Shown: in pieces, positions 36,401-45,022 of the stretch
Layout: the number at the start of each line of letters is the position of its first letter
Numbering within the stretch: position 1 is the first letter of the stretch
Origin: an uncultured Draconibacterium sp.
GTDB lineage: Bacteria > Bacteroidota > Bacteroidia > Bacteroidales > Prolixibacteraceae
NCBI RefSeq assembly: GCF_963676815.1
Contig: NZ_OY781365.1
Span: forward strand, 1,522,501-1,586,500
Length of the DNA stretch: 64,000 nt
Direction: 5' to 3'
Notes under the pieces: model-generated
Told to the model about the DNA's origin: nothing
Database searches by the model: none
The model's input: only the letters and a program-made list of their open reading frames with translations
Program-made: the position numbers and the translations under genes

Positions 36401-37723
36401 ATGATACTTTTTTATTCCGACGAAGTTAACCCACGGATTGAGTACATTGCAAAACTGATCTTCGCGAACATTTTGCAAACGGAAATAGCATTTACTCAGA
36501 ATTCTGCGGAGTTTCGAAAGTCGGAAATCCCAAAAATCAATTATTCGTATGAAAAGTTTGGCGATGAATTTTACATCAAACCACACAAACTCATCTTTCA
36601 AAATGCACTTATAAAACCGGCAATTAATAGTGTTTGGTACGAAGGTGAAAAATATTTCTGCGAAACTTCGAATGACTCCGATCTGCCTTTCGATCCATTT
36701 GCAGCTTCGTTCTACCTGGTTACCCGACACGAAGAATATGTGGATAAAAACCGCGATAAACTGGGACGTTATCCATACCAAAACAGCATTTTATCGAAAT
36801 ATAACTTACTGCAAAAGCCAGTTGTAAATATCTGGGCCAAACTATTGGCCAAACTGCTGAAAGAGAAATACCCGGAGTTTAACTACATCGAATCGAAATT
36901 TAATTTCATTTCTACCATCGATGTCGATAATGCCTACGCCTACCAGAACAAAGGTTTTCTGCGCACTACCGGCGCCTGGGCAAAAGCATTTGTAAAAAGA
37001 GGCTGCGGAGAATTTAGAAAAAGAAGGAGAGTTCTCCGTGGCAAAGAAACCGATCCGTACGATACTTACGATTACCTCGACAAAATATTTGCCGGCAACG
37101 AGGATAAAGTAAAATTCTTCTTTTTGCTGGGTGATTATGGTCGTTACGACAAAAATATTGCCCACACCAACAACGAATACCGGGAGCTGATAAAAAAGAC
37201 CGCCGAAAAGTATGATGTTGGCATTCATCCATCGTTTGGAAGTAGCAAGAAAAAAGGTAAAAAGAAAGTGCGAATGGAAAAACAACGCCTGGAAGAAATT
37301 ATTGGCAAAAGCATTTCCAAAAGCCGCCAGCACTACTTACGACTCAAATTTCCGAAAACATACACCCGCTTAATAAAAGCCGGAATTGAAGAAGACTACA
37401 CGCTTGGTTATTCTGCTCAACCGGGGTTCAGAGGTGGTATTTGTACGCCTTATTGTTTCTACGACCTGAAACATGAATCGGTAACTAATCTGAAAATCAT
37501 ACCGTTCAACATTATGGACGGAACGTTGCGTTACTACCTTCAGTTGTCTCCTGAAAAAGCTTTTGAAGAAATAAAAAAGATTATGCAGGAAGTTAAAAAT
37601 GTTGGTGGTACATTTGTAAGTGTCTGGCACAACGAAACCGTAAACGATTTGGGAACATGGGAAGGTTTCAGAGATGTGTTTGAACAGATGAACAAACTCG
37701 GATTTGAATGGGCGAACGAGTAG
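36401..37723 (+). CDS. DUF7033-type polysaccharide deacetylase-like protein
   Basis: A 440-residue protein. The N-terminal half (1-165) matches the domain seen before a deacetylase-like module in Bacteroidota (YLVTRHEEYVDKNRDKLGRYP). The C-terminal half is a NodB-like barrel with STIDVDNAYAY, VGIHPSFGS, KSRQHYLRLKFPKTY and DYTLGYSAQPGFRGGICTPY. The family's usual role is not established; it is probably a glycan or lipid-sugar deacylase. There is no signal peptide, so it probably acts in the cytoplasm. It is 14 bases after radC and 14 before the next acyltransferase-like gene, forming a cassette. Confidence 0.82.
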   Translation: MILFYSDEVNPRIEYIAKLIFANILQTEIAFTQNSAEFRKSEIPKINYSYEKFGDEFYIKPHKLIFQNALIKPAINSVWYEGEKYFCETSNDSDLPFDPFAASFYLVTRHEEYVDKNRDKLGRYPYQNSILSKYNLLQKPVVNIWAKLLAKLLKEKYPEFNYIESKFNFISTIDVDNAYAYQNKGFLRTTGAWAKAFVKRGCGEFRKRRRVLRGKETDPYDTYDYLDKIFAGNEDKVKFFFLLGDYGRYDKNIAHTNNEYRELIKKTAEKYDVGIHPSFGSSKKKGKKKVRMEKQRLEEIIGKSISKSRQHYLRLKFPKTYTRLIKAGIEEDYTLGYSAQPGFRGGICTPYCFYDLKHESVTNLKIIPFNIMDGTLRYYLQLSPEKAFEEIKKIMQEVKNVGGTFVSVWHNETVNDLGTWEGFRDVFEQMNKLGFEWANE

Positions 37724-37737
37724 CCCGGTAGTTTTAA

Positions 37738-38655
37738 ATGAGCAGCGAAAAAAAAATTCACTATATAAAACATGCGCAAATCGATTCCAAAAAATGGAAT
37801 CAATGCATTGATGGTGCGCTTAACTGCAGGATTTATGCCTACGATTGGCACCTCGACAGAACTGCCATTGAATGGGACGCGCTTGTTTATGGCGATTACG
37901 AATATGTGATGCCACTGCCCTTTCGGAAAAAACTGGGCATAAAATACCTTTACCAGCCACTTTTTTCGCAACAACTGGGGATTTTCCCAACGCCATCGAA
38001 AGCGATTTTCGATGCTTTTATCGCTGCCACAAAAGATCGTTTTAAATACGCCGACATGCAACTGAATGCGCTAAATATTCCCGGCGAGAATCATGGGGAT
38101 ATTTTTTTCGAGCGAAAAAACTATCTGCTTTCGTTAACAAAGGATTTTAAATCGATAATTTCCGGCTACTCAAAAAATACGAAACGCAATATTGCCAAAG
38201 CCCAAAAACAGGATTTGACAATTATTGAGGGCATCAGAATTGAAGCCTACCTGGAGTTTAAAGCGAAAAATCTCCCTCCCGGAGTTGATCCGTCAGCAGT
38301 CGACAAACTGAAAAGCATTATCGCTTATGGAGCCTACAAAGGCTTTGGGAAAATTTATGGTGTATATACCCCTGGAAATGACCTTTGCGCTGCAGTTTAT
38401 TTTTGCCATTGGAAAGACCGTGTAATTTATTTTAATGCCGCATCAAACGAAGAAGGCAAAAACTCGGGAGCCATGTATTATCTGATTAATCGTTTTATTG
38501 AAGACAATGCCGAAAAAAACCTTCTATTGGATTTCGAAGGATCAATGATTCCGGGAGTTGAACGATTTTATGCAGGCTTTGGAGCAAAACCCGAAACCTA
38601 CTTTCACCTTAAATATAATCGTTTACCTTTGCTTTTTAAGTGGCTAAAACGATAA
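37738..38655 (+). CDS. FemAB-like GNAT acyl/aminoacyltransferase
   Basis: A 305-residue protein with the FemAB/GNAT-type fold. Diagnostic parts are SGYSKNTKRNIAKAQKQ, then a transferase core containing LCAAVYFCHWKDRVIYFNAAS and a C-terminal LLDFEGSMIPGVERFYAGFGAKP. Proteins of this group attach acyl or aminoacyl groups to cell-wall precursors, surface sugars or lipids. No signal peptide or membrane segment. It is the second of four close-packed genes between radC and upp. Confidence 0.8.
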   Translation: MSSEKKIHYIKHAQIDSKKWNQCIDGALNCRIYAYDWHLDRTAIEWDALVYGDYEYVMPLPFRKKLGIKYLYQPLFSQQLGIFPTPSKAIFDAFIAATKDRFKYADMQLNALNIPGENHGDIFFERKNYLLSLTKDFKSIISGYSKNTKRNIAKAQKQDLTIIEGIRIEAYLEFKAKNLPPGVDPSAVDKLKSIIAYGAYKGFGKIYGVYTPGNDLCAAVYFCHWKDRVIYFNAASNEEGKNSGAMYYLINRFIEDNAEKNLLLDFEGSMIPGVERFYAGFGAKPETYFHLKYNRLPLLFKWLKR

Positions 38656-38661
38656 TTGGCA

Positions 38662-39630
38662 ATGAGATATTTCCCGCGTTTGGTAAGTAAAAAACTGAGT
38701 CCGCTGTTTTCAACCCGAAAACTACTGGCTGGAAAAGCACCCCTGTTTTTACCGTTTTACCACACCATTAGCGATAAACCTTTATCACATGTTTTAAATT
38801 ACCCGGTAATTGACGAGAAACAATTTAAGCAGGAACTCGATTTCTACTTAAGATATTTCAATCCTGTTTCACTTGAAGAGCTCGCAAAGTCGCCCAAACC
38901 CGGAAGTTTTCACTTAAGTTTTGACGACGGGCTGAAAGAATGTGCAGAAATAGTGGCACCAATCCTGTTGCAAAAAGGAATACCAGCGACGTTTTTTGTG
39001 AATAGTGGTTTTGTCGACAACAAAGAACTTTTCCACCGTTACAAGGCCAGTTTAATTGCCTCCGAAATGCACATGCAACCCGATGCGGAAGTGGAAAACT
39101 ACCTATACGAAAACGGAGTGCCGTTAAAGGCATTATTGCAAACTCCCTTTTCAAAGCGGGAAATACTCGATCATGCAGCGGAGTTACTCGAAATCGATTT
39201 CCAATCGTTTCTTGAAACACAACAACCTTACATGACTACCGCTCAAATAAAAGGGCTGCATAACAAAGGTTTTTCCATTGGCGGGCACAGCCATAAACAC
39301 CCTGAATTCTGGAAAATCTCAGACAAAAAAAAGTTGAAGCAGATTAAAAAAAGTATGAAGTGGGTGGTTGAGAATGTAAATCCTAGAGTAAAAACATTTG
39401 CATTTCCTTATACTGATGATGGTGTTTCGGGAAAACTGATTAAAAAGATACACGATAACGGAATATGCGACATAAGTTTTGGAACGGCGGGCGTTAAATA
39501 CGACGAAATCCCCAACCATTTTCAGCGTTATCCGGCAGAACAACCAGGTGCTTTTGAATTGAATATAAAAGCAGAATTTCTTTACTTTAAACTGCGCAAA
39601 ACAATTGGCAAAGCAACAGTAAAACATTGA
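38662..39630 (+). CDS. Cytoplasmic polysaccharide deacetylase (CE4 type)
   Basis: A 322-residue protein with a clear NodB domain. Motif 1 is FHLSFDDG, followed by FFVNSGFVDN. The metal histidines are in GGHSHKHPEF, and the late motif is KTFAFPYTDDGVSG. It should deacetylate a sugar or a glycolipid intermediate. No signal peptide is seen. The ATG at 38662 is preferred over a TTG at 38656. The next gene starts inside its stop codon region, so translation is probably coupled. Confidence 0.84.
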   Translation: MRYFPRLVSKKLSPLFSTRKLLAGKAPLFLPFYHTISDKPLSHVLNYPVIDEKQFKQELDFYLRYFNPVSLEELAKSPKPGSFHLSFDDGLKECAEIVAPILLQKGIPATFFVNSGFVDNKELFHRYKASLIASEMHMQPDAEVENYLYENGVPLKALLQTPFSKREILDHAAELLEIDFQSFLETQQPYMTTAQIKGLHNKGFSIGGHSHKHPEFWKISDKKKLKQIKKSMKWVVENVNPRVKTFAFPYTDDGVSGKLIKKIHDNGICDISFGTAGVKYDEIPNHFQRYPAEQPGAFELNIKAEFLYFKLRKTIGKATVKH

Positions 39631-40712
39631 CTTTACAAGTAAAAAAAATACGACTAAACGAGCTTGAAAACTTTGTAATAAGCAACGAGTTTCAGGAATA
39701 CGAAATGGTTCCCATTTCTCCGATTCGCGCCCGGTCGTATCTTGCCAATCCGCATGCAAAACCTGATGACATTATACTTTATCTTGGTTTTATACATGAG
39801 AAGCTGGTAGCCTTTCGCAGCATTTTTGCTGACACACTTTCTGATAATAACGAAACAATCCGTTTTGGCTGGTGCAGCGGAAACTGGGTGCACGAGCAAC
39901 ACCGTAGAAATGGTTATTCCGGGCAACTTTTACGCGAAGCTTACAACGACTGGGACAAGAAACTGGCATTTACCAATTACGCTCCAAATTCGGAAAAGCT
40001 GTATTTAAAAACCGGCTTGTTTCACTCGATTCATCAATTTGAGGGTGCGCGTTTGTATTTATATGCAAAAACAACTAAACTTTTTCAAAGCAAAATAAAT
40101 CCTATCACAGCGGTTCTATTCAAAATCACCGACTTTTTTATTTCCTTATGGGTTCAATTTATTAGCCTCTTTTATAGATCAAAACCAGCTTCTACAGTTT
40201 CCTTTTCCGATACCGAACAACCAGACAAATCTTGCTTTGAGTTCTTACAATCCAATCCGGTTAACAGTTTTTTTAACCGCGATGAGTTGGAATTAAAATG
40301 GATTTTTGAACATCCGTGGCTGTCACAACAAAATAATAGTGAGGCCACCCGCTATCCTTTTTCATCCTTCGCCGAAAACTTTTACTACAAAACCGTAAAA
40401 GTAAAGCGCGCTGATAAAATGCTGGGCTTTTTTATTTTCTCCGTTCGCGAAGGACATTTAAAGACACTGTATTTTAACCTCACTGAGGACTGCACAAAAG
40501 AAATTACTGTTTTTCTAAAAAAATATTGCCTGAGCAACAAAATTGAGTACTTAACTATTTATAAAAAGGAACTTGCAGGCAAGCTTTTAAGCAGAAAATT
40601 CCCATTTTTGCATGCGAAAAGATACGGGCAAAAAATATACAGTACTTTTCAGGTATCAAATAAAAAGCAACATACATTTCAGGATGGTGACGGAGATGTC
40701 TTCTTCACCTAA
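39627..40712 (+). CDS. GNAT-type acetyltransferase-like protein starting at TTG
   Basis: A 361-residue protein with a GNAT-like N-terminal half: KPDDIILYLGFIHEKLVAFRS, GWCSGNWVHEQHRRNGYSGQLL (the acetyl-CoA loop), and AFTNYAPNSEKLYLKTGLF. The C-terminal half (about 175-361) is not recognised and holds a short hydrophobic region (FFISLWVQFISLFY). The only plausible start is TTG at 39627, overlapping the TGA of the upstream gene in a TTGA arrangement; the first internal ATG would remove the first 26 residues. It closes the four-gene cassette, and upp begins 10 bases downstream. Confidence 0.75.
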   Translation: MTLQVKKIRLNELENFVISNEFQEYEMVPISPIRARSYLANPHAKPDDIILYLGFIHEKLVAFRSIFADTLSDNNETIRFGWCSGNWVHEQHRRNGYSGQLLREAYNDWDKKLAFTNYAPNSEKLYLKTGLFHSIHQFEGARLYLYAKTTKLFQSKINPITAVLFKITDFFISLWVQFISLFYRSKPASTVSFSDTEQPDKSCFEFLQSNPVNSFFNRDELELKWIFEHPWLSQQNNSEATRYPFSSFAENFYYKTVKVKRADKMLGFFIFSVREGHLKTLYFNLTEDCTKEITVFLKKYCLSNKIEYLTIYKKELAGKLLSRKFPFLHAKRYGQKIYSTFQVSNKKQHTFQDGDGDVFFT

Positions 40713-40722
40713 AAAAAAAATT

Positions 40723-41385
40723 ATGAACGTTCGAGTTTTAGGCAACACCCACTCCATTTTAGATCAGTACCTGGCAGAAATTCGGGACACAGGCATTCAA
40801 ACCGATCCACTTCGTTTTCGTGATAACCTTAACCGAATTGGTGAAATTTTTGCATACGAGATTAGCAAAGAAATGCAGTTTGAAGTGAATGACGTTATAA
40901 CTCCGCTTGGCGTTGCAAAAGTTCCGAAATTATGCAAACAACCTGTTTTGGCAACAATTTTACGCGCCGGATTGGCCATGCACAATGGCTTGCTGCGTAT
41001 TTTCGACCGGGCAGAAAACTGTTTTATTTCAGCCTTCAGAAAATATACCGAAGGAGGTGAGTTTGAGATTGAATTTGAATACATGGCTTCGCCGTCGCTT
41101 GATGATAAAGTGGTTATTCTTTCTGATCCGATGCTGGCTTCGGGAAAATCAATGGAAATTGGTTACGAAGCATTATTCAGCAAAGGAAAACCGGCACACA
41201 TTCACCTGGTGGCAATTATTGCCAGCGAAGAAGGAGTTGAATATGTAAAGAATGCTATAAAAGACGAAAATGTGACTTTGTGGTTGGGAGCTGTCGATCC
41301 TGAAATGACTCCAAAATCATACATCGTTCCGGGCTTGGGCGATGCCGGAGATTTGGCGTTTGGCGAAAAAATCGATTCAAAATAG
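40723..41385 (+). CDS. upp: Uracil phosphoribosyltransferase
   Basis: A 220-residue enzyme that salvages uracil with PRPP to make UMP. It begins MNVRVLGNTHSILDQYLAEIRD, has ILRAGLAMHNGL, and the PRPP loop VVILSDPMLASGKSM. The C-terminus GLGDAGDLAFG is diagnostic. The frame extends upstream to 40612, inside the preceding gene, but the start at 40723 aligns with homologues. It is last in the radC-to-upp series and ends at the terminator at 41395. Confidence 0.95.
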   Translation: MNVRVLGNTHSILDQYLAEIRDTGIQTDPLRFRDNLNRIGEIFAYEISKEMQFEVNDVITPLGVAKVPKLCKQPVLATILRAGLAMHNGLLRIFDRAENCFISAFRKYTEGGEFEIEFEYMASPSLDDKVVILSDPMLASGKSMEIGYEALFSKGKPAHIHLVAIIASEEGVEYVKNAIKDENVTLWLGAVDPEMTPKSYIVPGLGDAGDLAFGEKIDSK

Positions 41386-41394
41386 CATAAACAA

Positions 41395-41428
41395 AAATGC
41401 CAGTCCTCTAGAGGACTGGCATTTTTTT
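41395..41428. terminator. Bidirectional terminator
   Basis: Stem AAATGCCAGTCCTC/GAGGACTGGCATTT with a two-base loop (TA), between upp and convergent ferredoxin reductase. Confidence 0.9.
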
Positions 41429-41463
41429 AAAACTCTCTCAAACTATTCTATTGCAAATCTATT

Positions 41464-42144
41464 TTAAAAATATACCTCAACGGTAATATTCTCTCTTCCA
41501 AATCCTTTGTCGCTTAAAATCTCCATCGAATCGAAGATCATATCGCTGTTTCCACAAAGGTAAAAACAGGTATTCTTATCAAACTCTGTCTTTTTCAGGT
41601 AATCAGTCACCCTGCCGTTAAAATCGCCGCTTTTATCACGCGATGTGCAAAGTATGTAATTCTCTTTATTGTAATCTTGCTGCTCGTAGCCTTCCTCGGC
41701 ATAACGAACTCCGTGAATTAACTGGTAGTTCAAACCAGGATTACTTTTCACCATGCTGTGAAATGGTGCAATTCCGGTTCCGCTGGCAATAAAAATATGC
41801 TTGTGTGTATCTTTATTTTTCTCATCCAGACCAAATTTTCCGAAAGGCCCATGCACTTCTACCATGTCGCCAACTTTCAGGTGTTTTAGTTTTGGTGAGA
41901 AGTAACCGCCGTCAACTTCTTTTACCAAAACCTCCAGATTTTCCCCTTTTTCGGCACTGTAAATCGAGTACTCGCGGCTCTGATAGTCACCTGTAATCGA
42001 CAACGAAACATGCTGTCCTGCAACAAATTCGAAGCGACTTTTTGGTAACGACAACACAAAAGTGTGCTCTGTTAATTTCCTGATTCCAACAACCTTATAA
42101 TAATTTGTATCAAGCTGTACTTCTGGTTTCATATCAATTGTCAT
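41464..42144 (-). CDS. Ferredoxin-NADP(+) reductase-like flavoprotein
   Basis: A 226-residue FAD-binding oxidoreductase. The FAD motif is REYSIYSAEKG (RxYSxxS), followed by VKEVDGGYFSPKL and VHGPFGKF. The NAD(P) part has FIASGTGIAPFHSM and CGNSDMIFDSME. It lacks a 2Fe-2S domain, so it probably passes electrons between NADPH and a ferredoxin or flavodoxin. The ATG at 42144 is chosen over a TTG at 42183; an ATG at 42132 is also possible. A flavodoxin-like gene lies divergently at 42341, a possible partner. Confidence 0.9.
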   Translation of the reverse strand: MTIDMKPEVQLDTNYYKVVGIRKLTEHTFVLSLPKSRFEFVAGQHVSLSITGDYQSREYSIYSAEKGENLEVLVKEVDGGYFSPKLKHLKVGDMVEVHGPFGKFGLDEKNKDTHKHIFIASGTGIAPFHSMVKSNPGLNYQLIHGVRYAEEGYEQQDYNKENYILCTSRDKSGDFNGRVTDYLKKTEFDKNTCFYLCGNSDMIFDSMEILSDKGFGRENITVEVYF

Positions 42145-42340
42145 GATGTATCTAATTTTTCTTCGACACAAAAATATGTGCAATTATTGATTTAAAGACT
42201 TTTTGGTATTTTTATTTACCGATAGTTTTAGAGAATTAACCGATTTTTAACACGAATGTTCAATAGTATGCCATAATTTTGAATAGAAATTTTCGAATAA
42301 CGATCTCAATTTCTTAAAAAAAACCAAGTCATCAGAAAAA

Positions 42341-42844
42341 ATGAAAACATTAATCACCTATTGCACCACACATGGTTGTACAGAAAAAACAGCCACCGAA
42401 CTGAAACAGTTTTTCGGAGGCGAAGTGTTATTAATTAACCTGAAAAAGGAGCGTGTTCCTGATCTTTCATCCTTCGATCGGATAATTGTTGGCGGCTCCA
42501 TTCATGCCGGCCAGATTCAGAAAAAAGTTAAAGAGTTTTGCAACGAACATTATGAAACACTGAAAAATAAAGAACTCGGTTTATTTATTTGTTGTATGGA
42601 AGAAGGCGAAAAAGCAGAAATTCAATTGCATGATGCTTTTCCTGCAGGTTTGTTGCAAAGTGCCAAAGCAACAGCATGTTTGGGTGGAGAATTCGATTTT
42701 AATAAAATGAATTTCTTTCAGAAAATGATTGTAAAGAAAGTTGCCAAAGTGGATGACAGCGTCTCACACATTAACCACGATGCCATAAAACGTTTTTCAA
42801 ACCAAATGAATACGATTTTTAATCCGTTTCTGTTTTTTGTTTAA
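42341..42844 (+). CDS. Flavodoxin-domain protein, HemG-like
   Basis: A 167-residue flavodoxin-fold protein resembling menaquinone-dependent protoporphyrinogen oxidase. It starts MKTLITYCTTHGCTEKTATEL, an FMN phosphate loop of the TxTHGxT type, with RIIVGGSIHAGQIQ and KELGLFICCMEEGE. The short C-terminal hydrophobic segment is near FNPFLFFV. Its stop codon overlaps that of the convergent trmN6 gene (TAA against TAA, sharing 42842-42843). It may serve heme synthesis or act as an electron carrier. Confidence 0.8.
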   Translation: MKTLITYCTTHGCTEKTATELKQFFGGEVLLINLKKERVPDLSSFDRIIVGGSIHAGQIQKKVKEFCNEHYETLKNKELGLFICCMEEGEKAEIQLHDAFPAGLLQSAKATACLGGEFDFNKMNFFQKMIVKKVAKVDDSVSHINHDAIKRFSNQMNTIFNPFLFFV

Positions 42845-43554
42845 AAGTTGAGGTAGTAGTCTCGCGTTAGCATTTTAAATGTATCGCTCCACGATCCATC
42901 GTTGTTATAAATCAACAGCCTGCCGGTTTCTGTGGAAAATTCCTTTTTACTCATTTCAACTAAAACCCGGTTTGCCGCTTTTTTCTCATTCGGAGCAACC
43001 ATCAAAATTCGCTTTACATAGAGTTGGTTTTGCTGTGTCAAATTTTCAATTTCCTTTAATGCCGCTTCCGGAAAAATAAATGCAGATCGTCCTTCTTCCG
43101 TTAATAAATCACTGGTAATCTTTAACAGTATTTCATAAGGTAAACTATCCGTGTGTCGCGCTAACGAGCGGCTTTGGGTTCCGGCTTTTAGCGAATTCTG
43201 AAAAAATGGGGGATTGGATACGATCAAATCGAATTGCGAGGAAGTTTCACCGGCAAACTTTTGTATGGAAACATTCGTTACTTCTACCCTATTTTTCCAA
43301 GGCGAGGCAGCCGCATTTTCTATGGCTTCTTTGGCTGCATTTTTCTCAATTTCGATAGCAGTGATTTGGGCTTGCGAGCGCTGAGCCAACATTAGAGCAA
43401 TTAAACCGGTTCCGGTACCAATATCGAGAATAGATTTGCAATCCCGAACATCGGCCCACGCACCCAACAAAATACCATCGATGCCCACTTTCATGGCCGA
43501 ACGCTCCTGATTGATACGGAATTGTTTGAATTGGAAATAATTGTTTCTGCCCAT
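42841..43554 (-). CDS. trmN6: tRNA1(Val) (adenine(37)-N6)-methyltransferase
   Basis: A 237-residue SAM-dependent methyltransferase. It begins MGRNNYFQFKQFRINQERSA and KVGIDGILLGAW. The SAM motif is LDIGTGTGLIALMLAQR, and the N6-methylation motif NPPF is in VSNPPFFQNSLK. This is the YfiC/TrmN6 type, which methylates adenine 37 of tRNA-Val. The frame extends to a TTG at 43575, but the ATG at 43554 gives the family's N-terminus. It ends the leftward operon that begins with tatA. Confidence 0.9.
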   Translation of the reverse strand: MGRNNYFQFKQFRINQERSAMKVGIDGILLGAWADVRDCKSILDIGTGTGLIALMLAQRSQAQITAIEIEKNAAKEAIENAAASPWKNRVEVTNVSIQKFAGETSSQFDLIVSNPPFFQNSLKAGTQSRSLARHTDSLPYEILLKITSDLLTEEGRSAFIFPEAALKEIENLTQQNQLYVKRILMVAPNEKKAANRVLVEMSKKEFSTETGRLLIYNNDGSWSDTFKMLTRDYYLNF

Positions 43555-43580
43555 AAATCTGGTAAAGGAAAACACAAAGG

Positions 43581-44357
43581 TTAGAATTTTTCGAAAACAC
43601 CCAGCCCAAACAATGCAAAATCATATTTTATCGGGTCATTCGGATCAAACTCGCACAAAGTGGCAGTAATTTCGTCTACGGCTTTCCAGTCGTTTGAGCG
43701 ACGTTTCAGCAATCCCAGTTTACGTCCCACATTTCCGGTGTGTACGTCTAATGGTAGCATTAATGCCGATTGCGGTATTCCGCTCCACAAACCAAAATCG
43801 ACTCCCGATCTATCATTACGGCACATCCACCGCAAATACATGTTCAGGCGTTTGGCCGAAGCTCCTTTCGTTACATTCGAAATATGTTTTCGCGTGCGTT
43901 CACCTTCCATTTCGAAAAATACAGAATGGAAATGTGCCAAAGCTGATTTTACTGTCTCTTCTTTTTGATATCCACTTTCAAAAACAGTTTGCAAACCACC
44001 GTGAGTTTTATAAATATTTCGCAGCGAACGAATAAAATAAATACAATCATCGCCGTTAAACGTACGATGCACAAACTTTTGCAGTCGGTTGAGCTCCTTT
44101 TCCGAGGCGTTTAACACAAAGTCGTGTGGCTGATTATCGAGCAATGCCATTAAACGTAGCGCATTTTTTATAATGGCAGCCCGGTTCCCCCAGGCGATTG
44201 TTGCCGCCAGAAATCCGGCAATCTCAATATCTTCTTTCCCGGTAAATTGTTTGGGAACCTGGATCGGATCAGTTTGAATAAAATGTGGTTGATTATACTT
44301 TTCAACTTTTTCGTCGAGGAAATCTTTTAAGTCGGATTTTGAAAGGGTTGCCGGCAT
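43581..44357 (-). CDS. TIGR02757 family protein
   Basis: A 258-residue conserved protein typical of Bacteroidota and Spirochaetes. Recognisable parts are FIQTDPIQVPKQF, KEDIEIAGFLAATIAWGNR, HRTFNGDDCIYFIRSLR, NMYLRWMCRNDRSGVDFGLW and LDVHTGNVGRKLGLL. The layout recalls HhH-GPD base-excision glycosylases (the LDVHTGNVGRKLG segment), but function is not established. It lies 27 bases upstream of trmN6 and 5 downstream of lolD in one transcript. Confidence 0.86.
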   Translation of the reverse strand: MPATLSKSDLKDFLDEKVEKYNQPHFIQTDPIQVPKQFTGKEDIEIAGFLAATIAWGNRAAIIKNALRLMALLDNQPHDFVLNASEKELNRLQKFVHRTFNGDDCIYFIRSLRNIYKTHGGLQTVFESGYQKEETVKSALAHFHSVFFEMEGERTRKHISNVTKGASAKRLNMYLRWMCRNDRSGVDFGLWSGIPQSALMLPLDVHTGNVGRKLGLLKRRSNDWKAVDEITATLCEFDPNDPIKYDFALFGLGVFEKF

Positions 44358-44362
44358 TTTTC

Positions 44363-45013
44363 CTACTCTATAATTCCGTCTTTGATGTGGATGATCCGGT
44401 CGGACTGTTCGGCAAAATGATCATCGTGCGTCACAATAATAAATGTTTGTCCCATATCGTCGCGCAATTTAAAAAGCAGGTCGTGCAATTCGTCGCGGTT
44501 TGTTGAGTCGAGGTTTCCTGATGGTTCATCGGCCATCACCACCGACGGGCTGTTAATTAATGCACGTGCCATTGCTACACGCTGTTTTTCGCCACCCGAT
44601 AATTCTGATGGTTTATGTGTCATGCGGTCGGCCAGTCCTAAATAATCGATCAATTCTTTTGCACGCGCCTCGGCTTTTGCCTTTGGAGTTTTAGCTATAA
44701 AAGCCGGAATACAAACATTCTCCAAAGCTGTAAACTCAGGCAACAAATGATGAAACTGAAATACAAAACCAATTTCGCGGTTACGGAAATCGGCAAGTTT
44801 TTTATCGTTAAGACCTGAGATTTTTGTATCGTTAAAAAAGAGCTCTCCACTGTCGGGTTTACTTAATGTGCCAAGAATTTGCAGCAAAGTGGTTTTCCCT
44901 GCTCCGCTGGCACCAACTATCGAGTAAAGTTTCCCTTTCGGAATATCAAGATCGATTCCTTTAAGCACTTCAAGTGCTCCGAACGATTTCGTTATGTTTT
45001 CAGCTCTTATCAA
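44363..45013 (-). CDS. LolD-like ABC transporter ATP-binding protein, TTG start
   Basis: A 216-residue ABC ATPase. Walker A is GASGAGKTTLLQILG, the signature LSGGEKQRVAMARAL, and Walker B VVMADEPSGNLDS. The LolD/MacB-type subfamily is clear (SFGALEVLKGIDLDIPKG at the start, QFHHLLPEFTALENV). It may release lipoproteins from the inner membrane or serve another MacB-type complex; no permease gene is adjacent. The first codon is TTG at 45013 with no nearby ATG, and the resulting N-terminus matches the family exactly. Confidence 0.88.
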   Translation of the reverse strand: MIRAENITKSFGALEVLKGIDLDIPKGKLYSIVGASGAGKTTLLQILGTLSKPDSGELFFNDTKISGLNDKKLADFRNREIGFVFQFHHLLPEFTALENVCIPAFIAKTPKAKAEARAKELIDYLGLADRMTHKPSELSGGEKQRVAMARALINSPSVVMADEPSGNLDSTNRDELHDLLFKLRDDMGQTFIIVTHDDHFAEQSDRIIHIKDGIIE

Positions 45014-45022
45014 TGATGTTCT

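Noticed and set aside
40612..40722. Upstream extension of upp
   Set aside because: It lies inside the preceding gene and homologues start at MNVRV-type N-termini.
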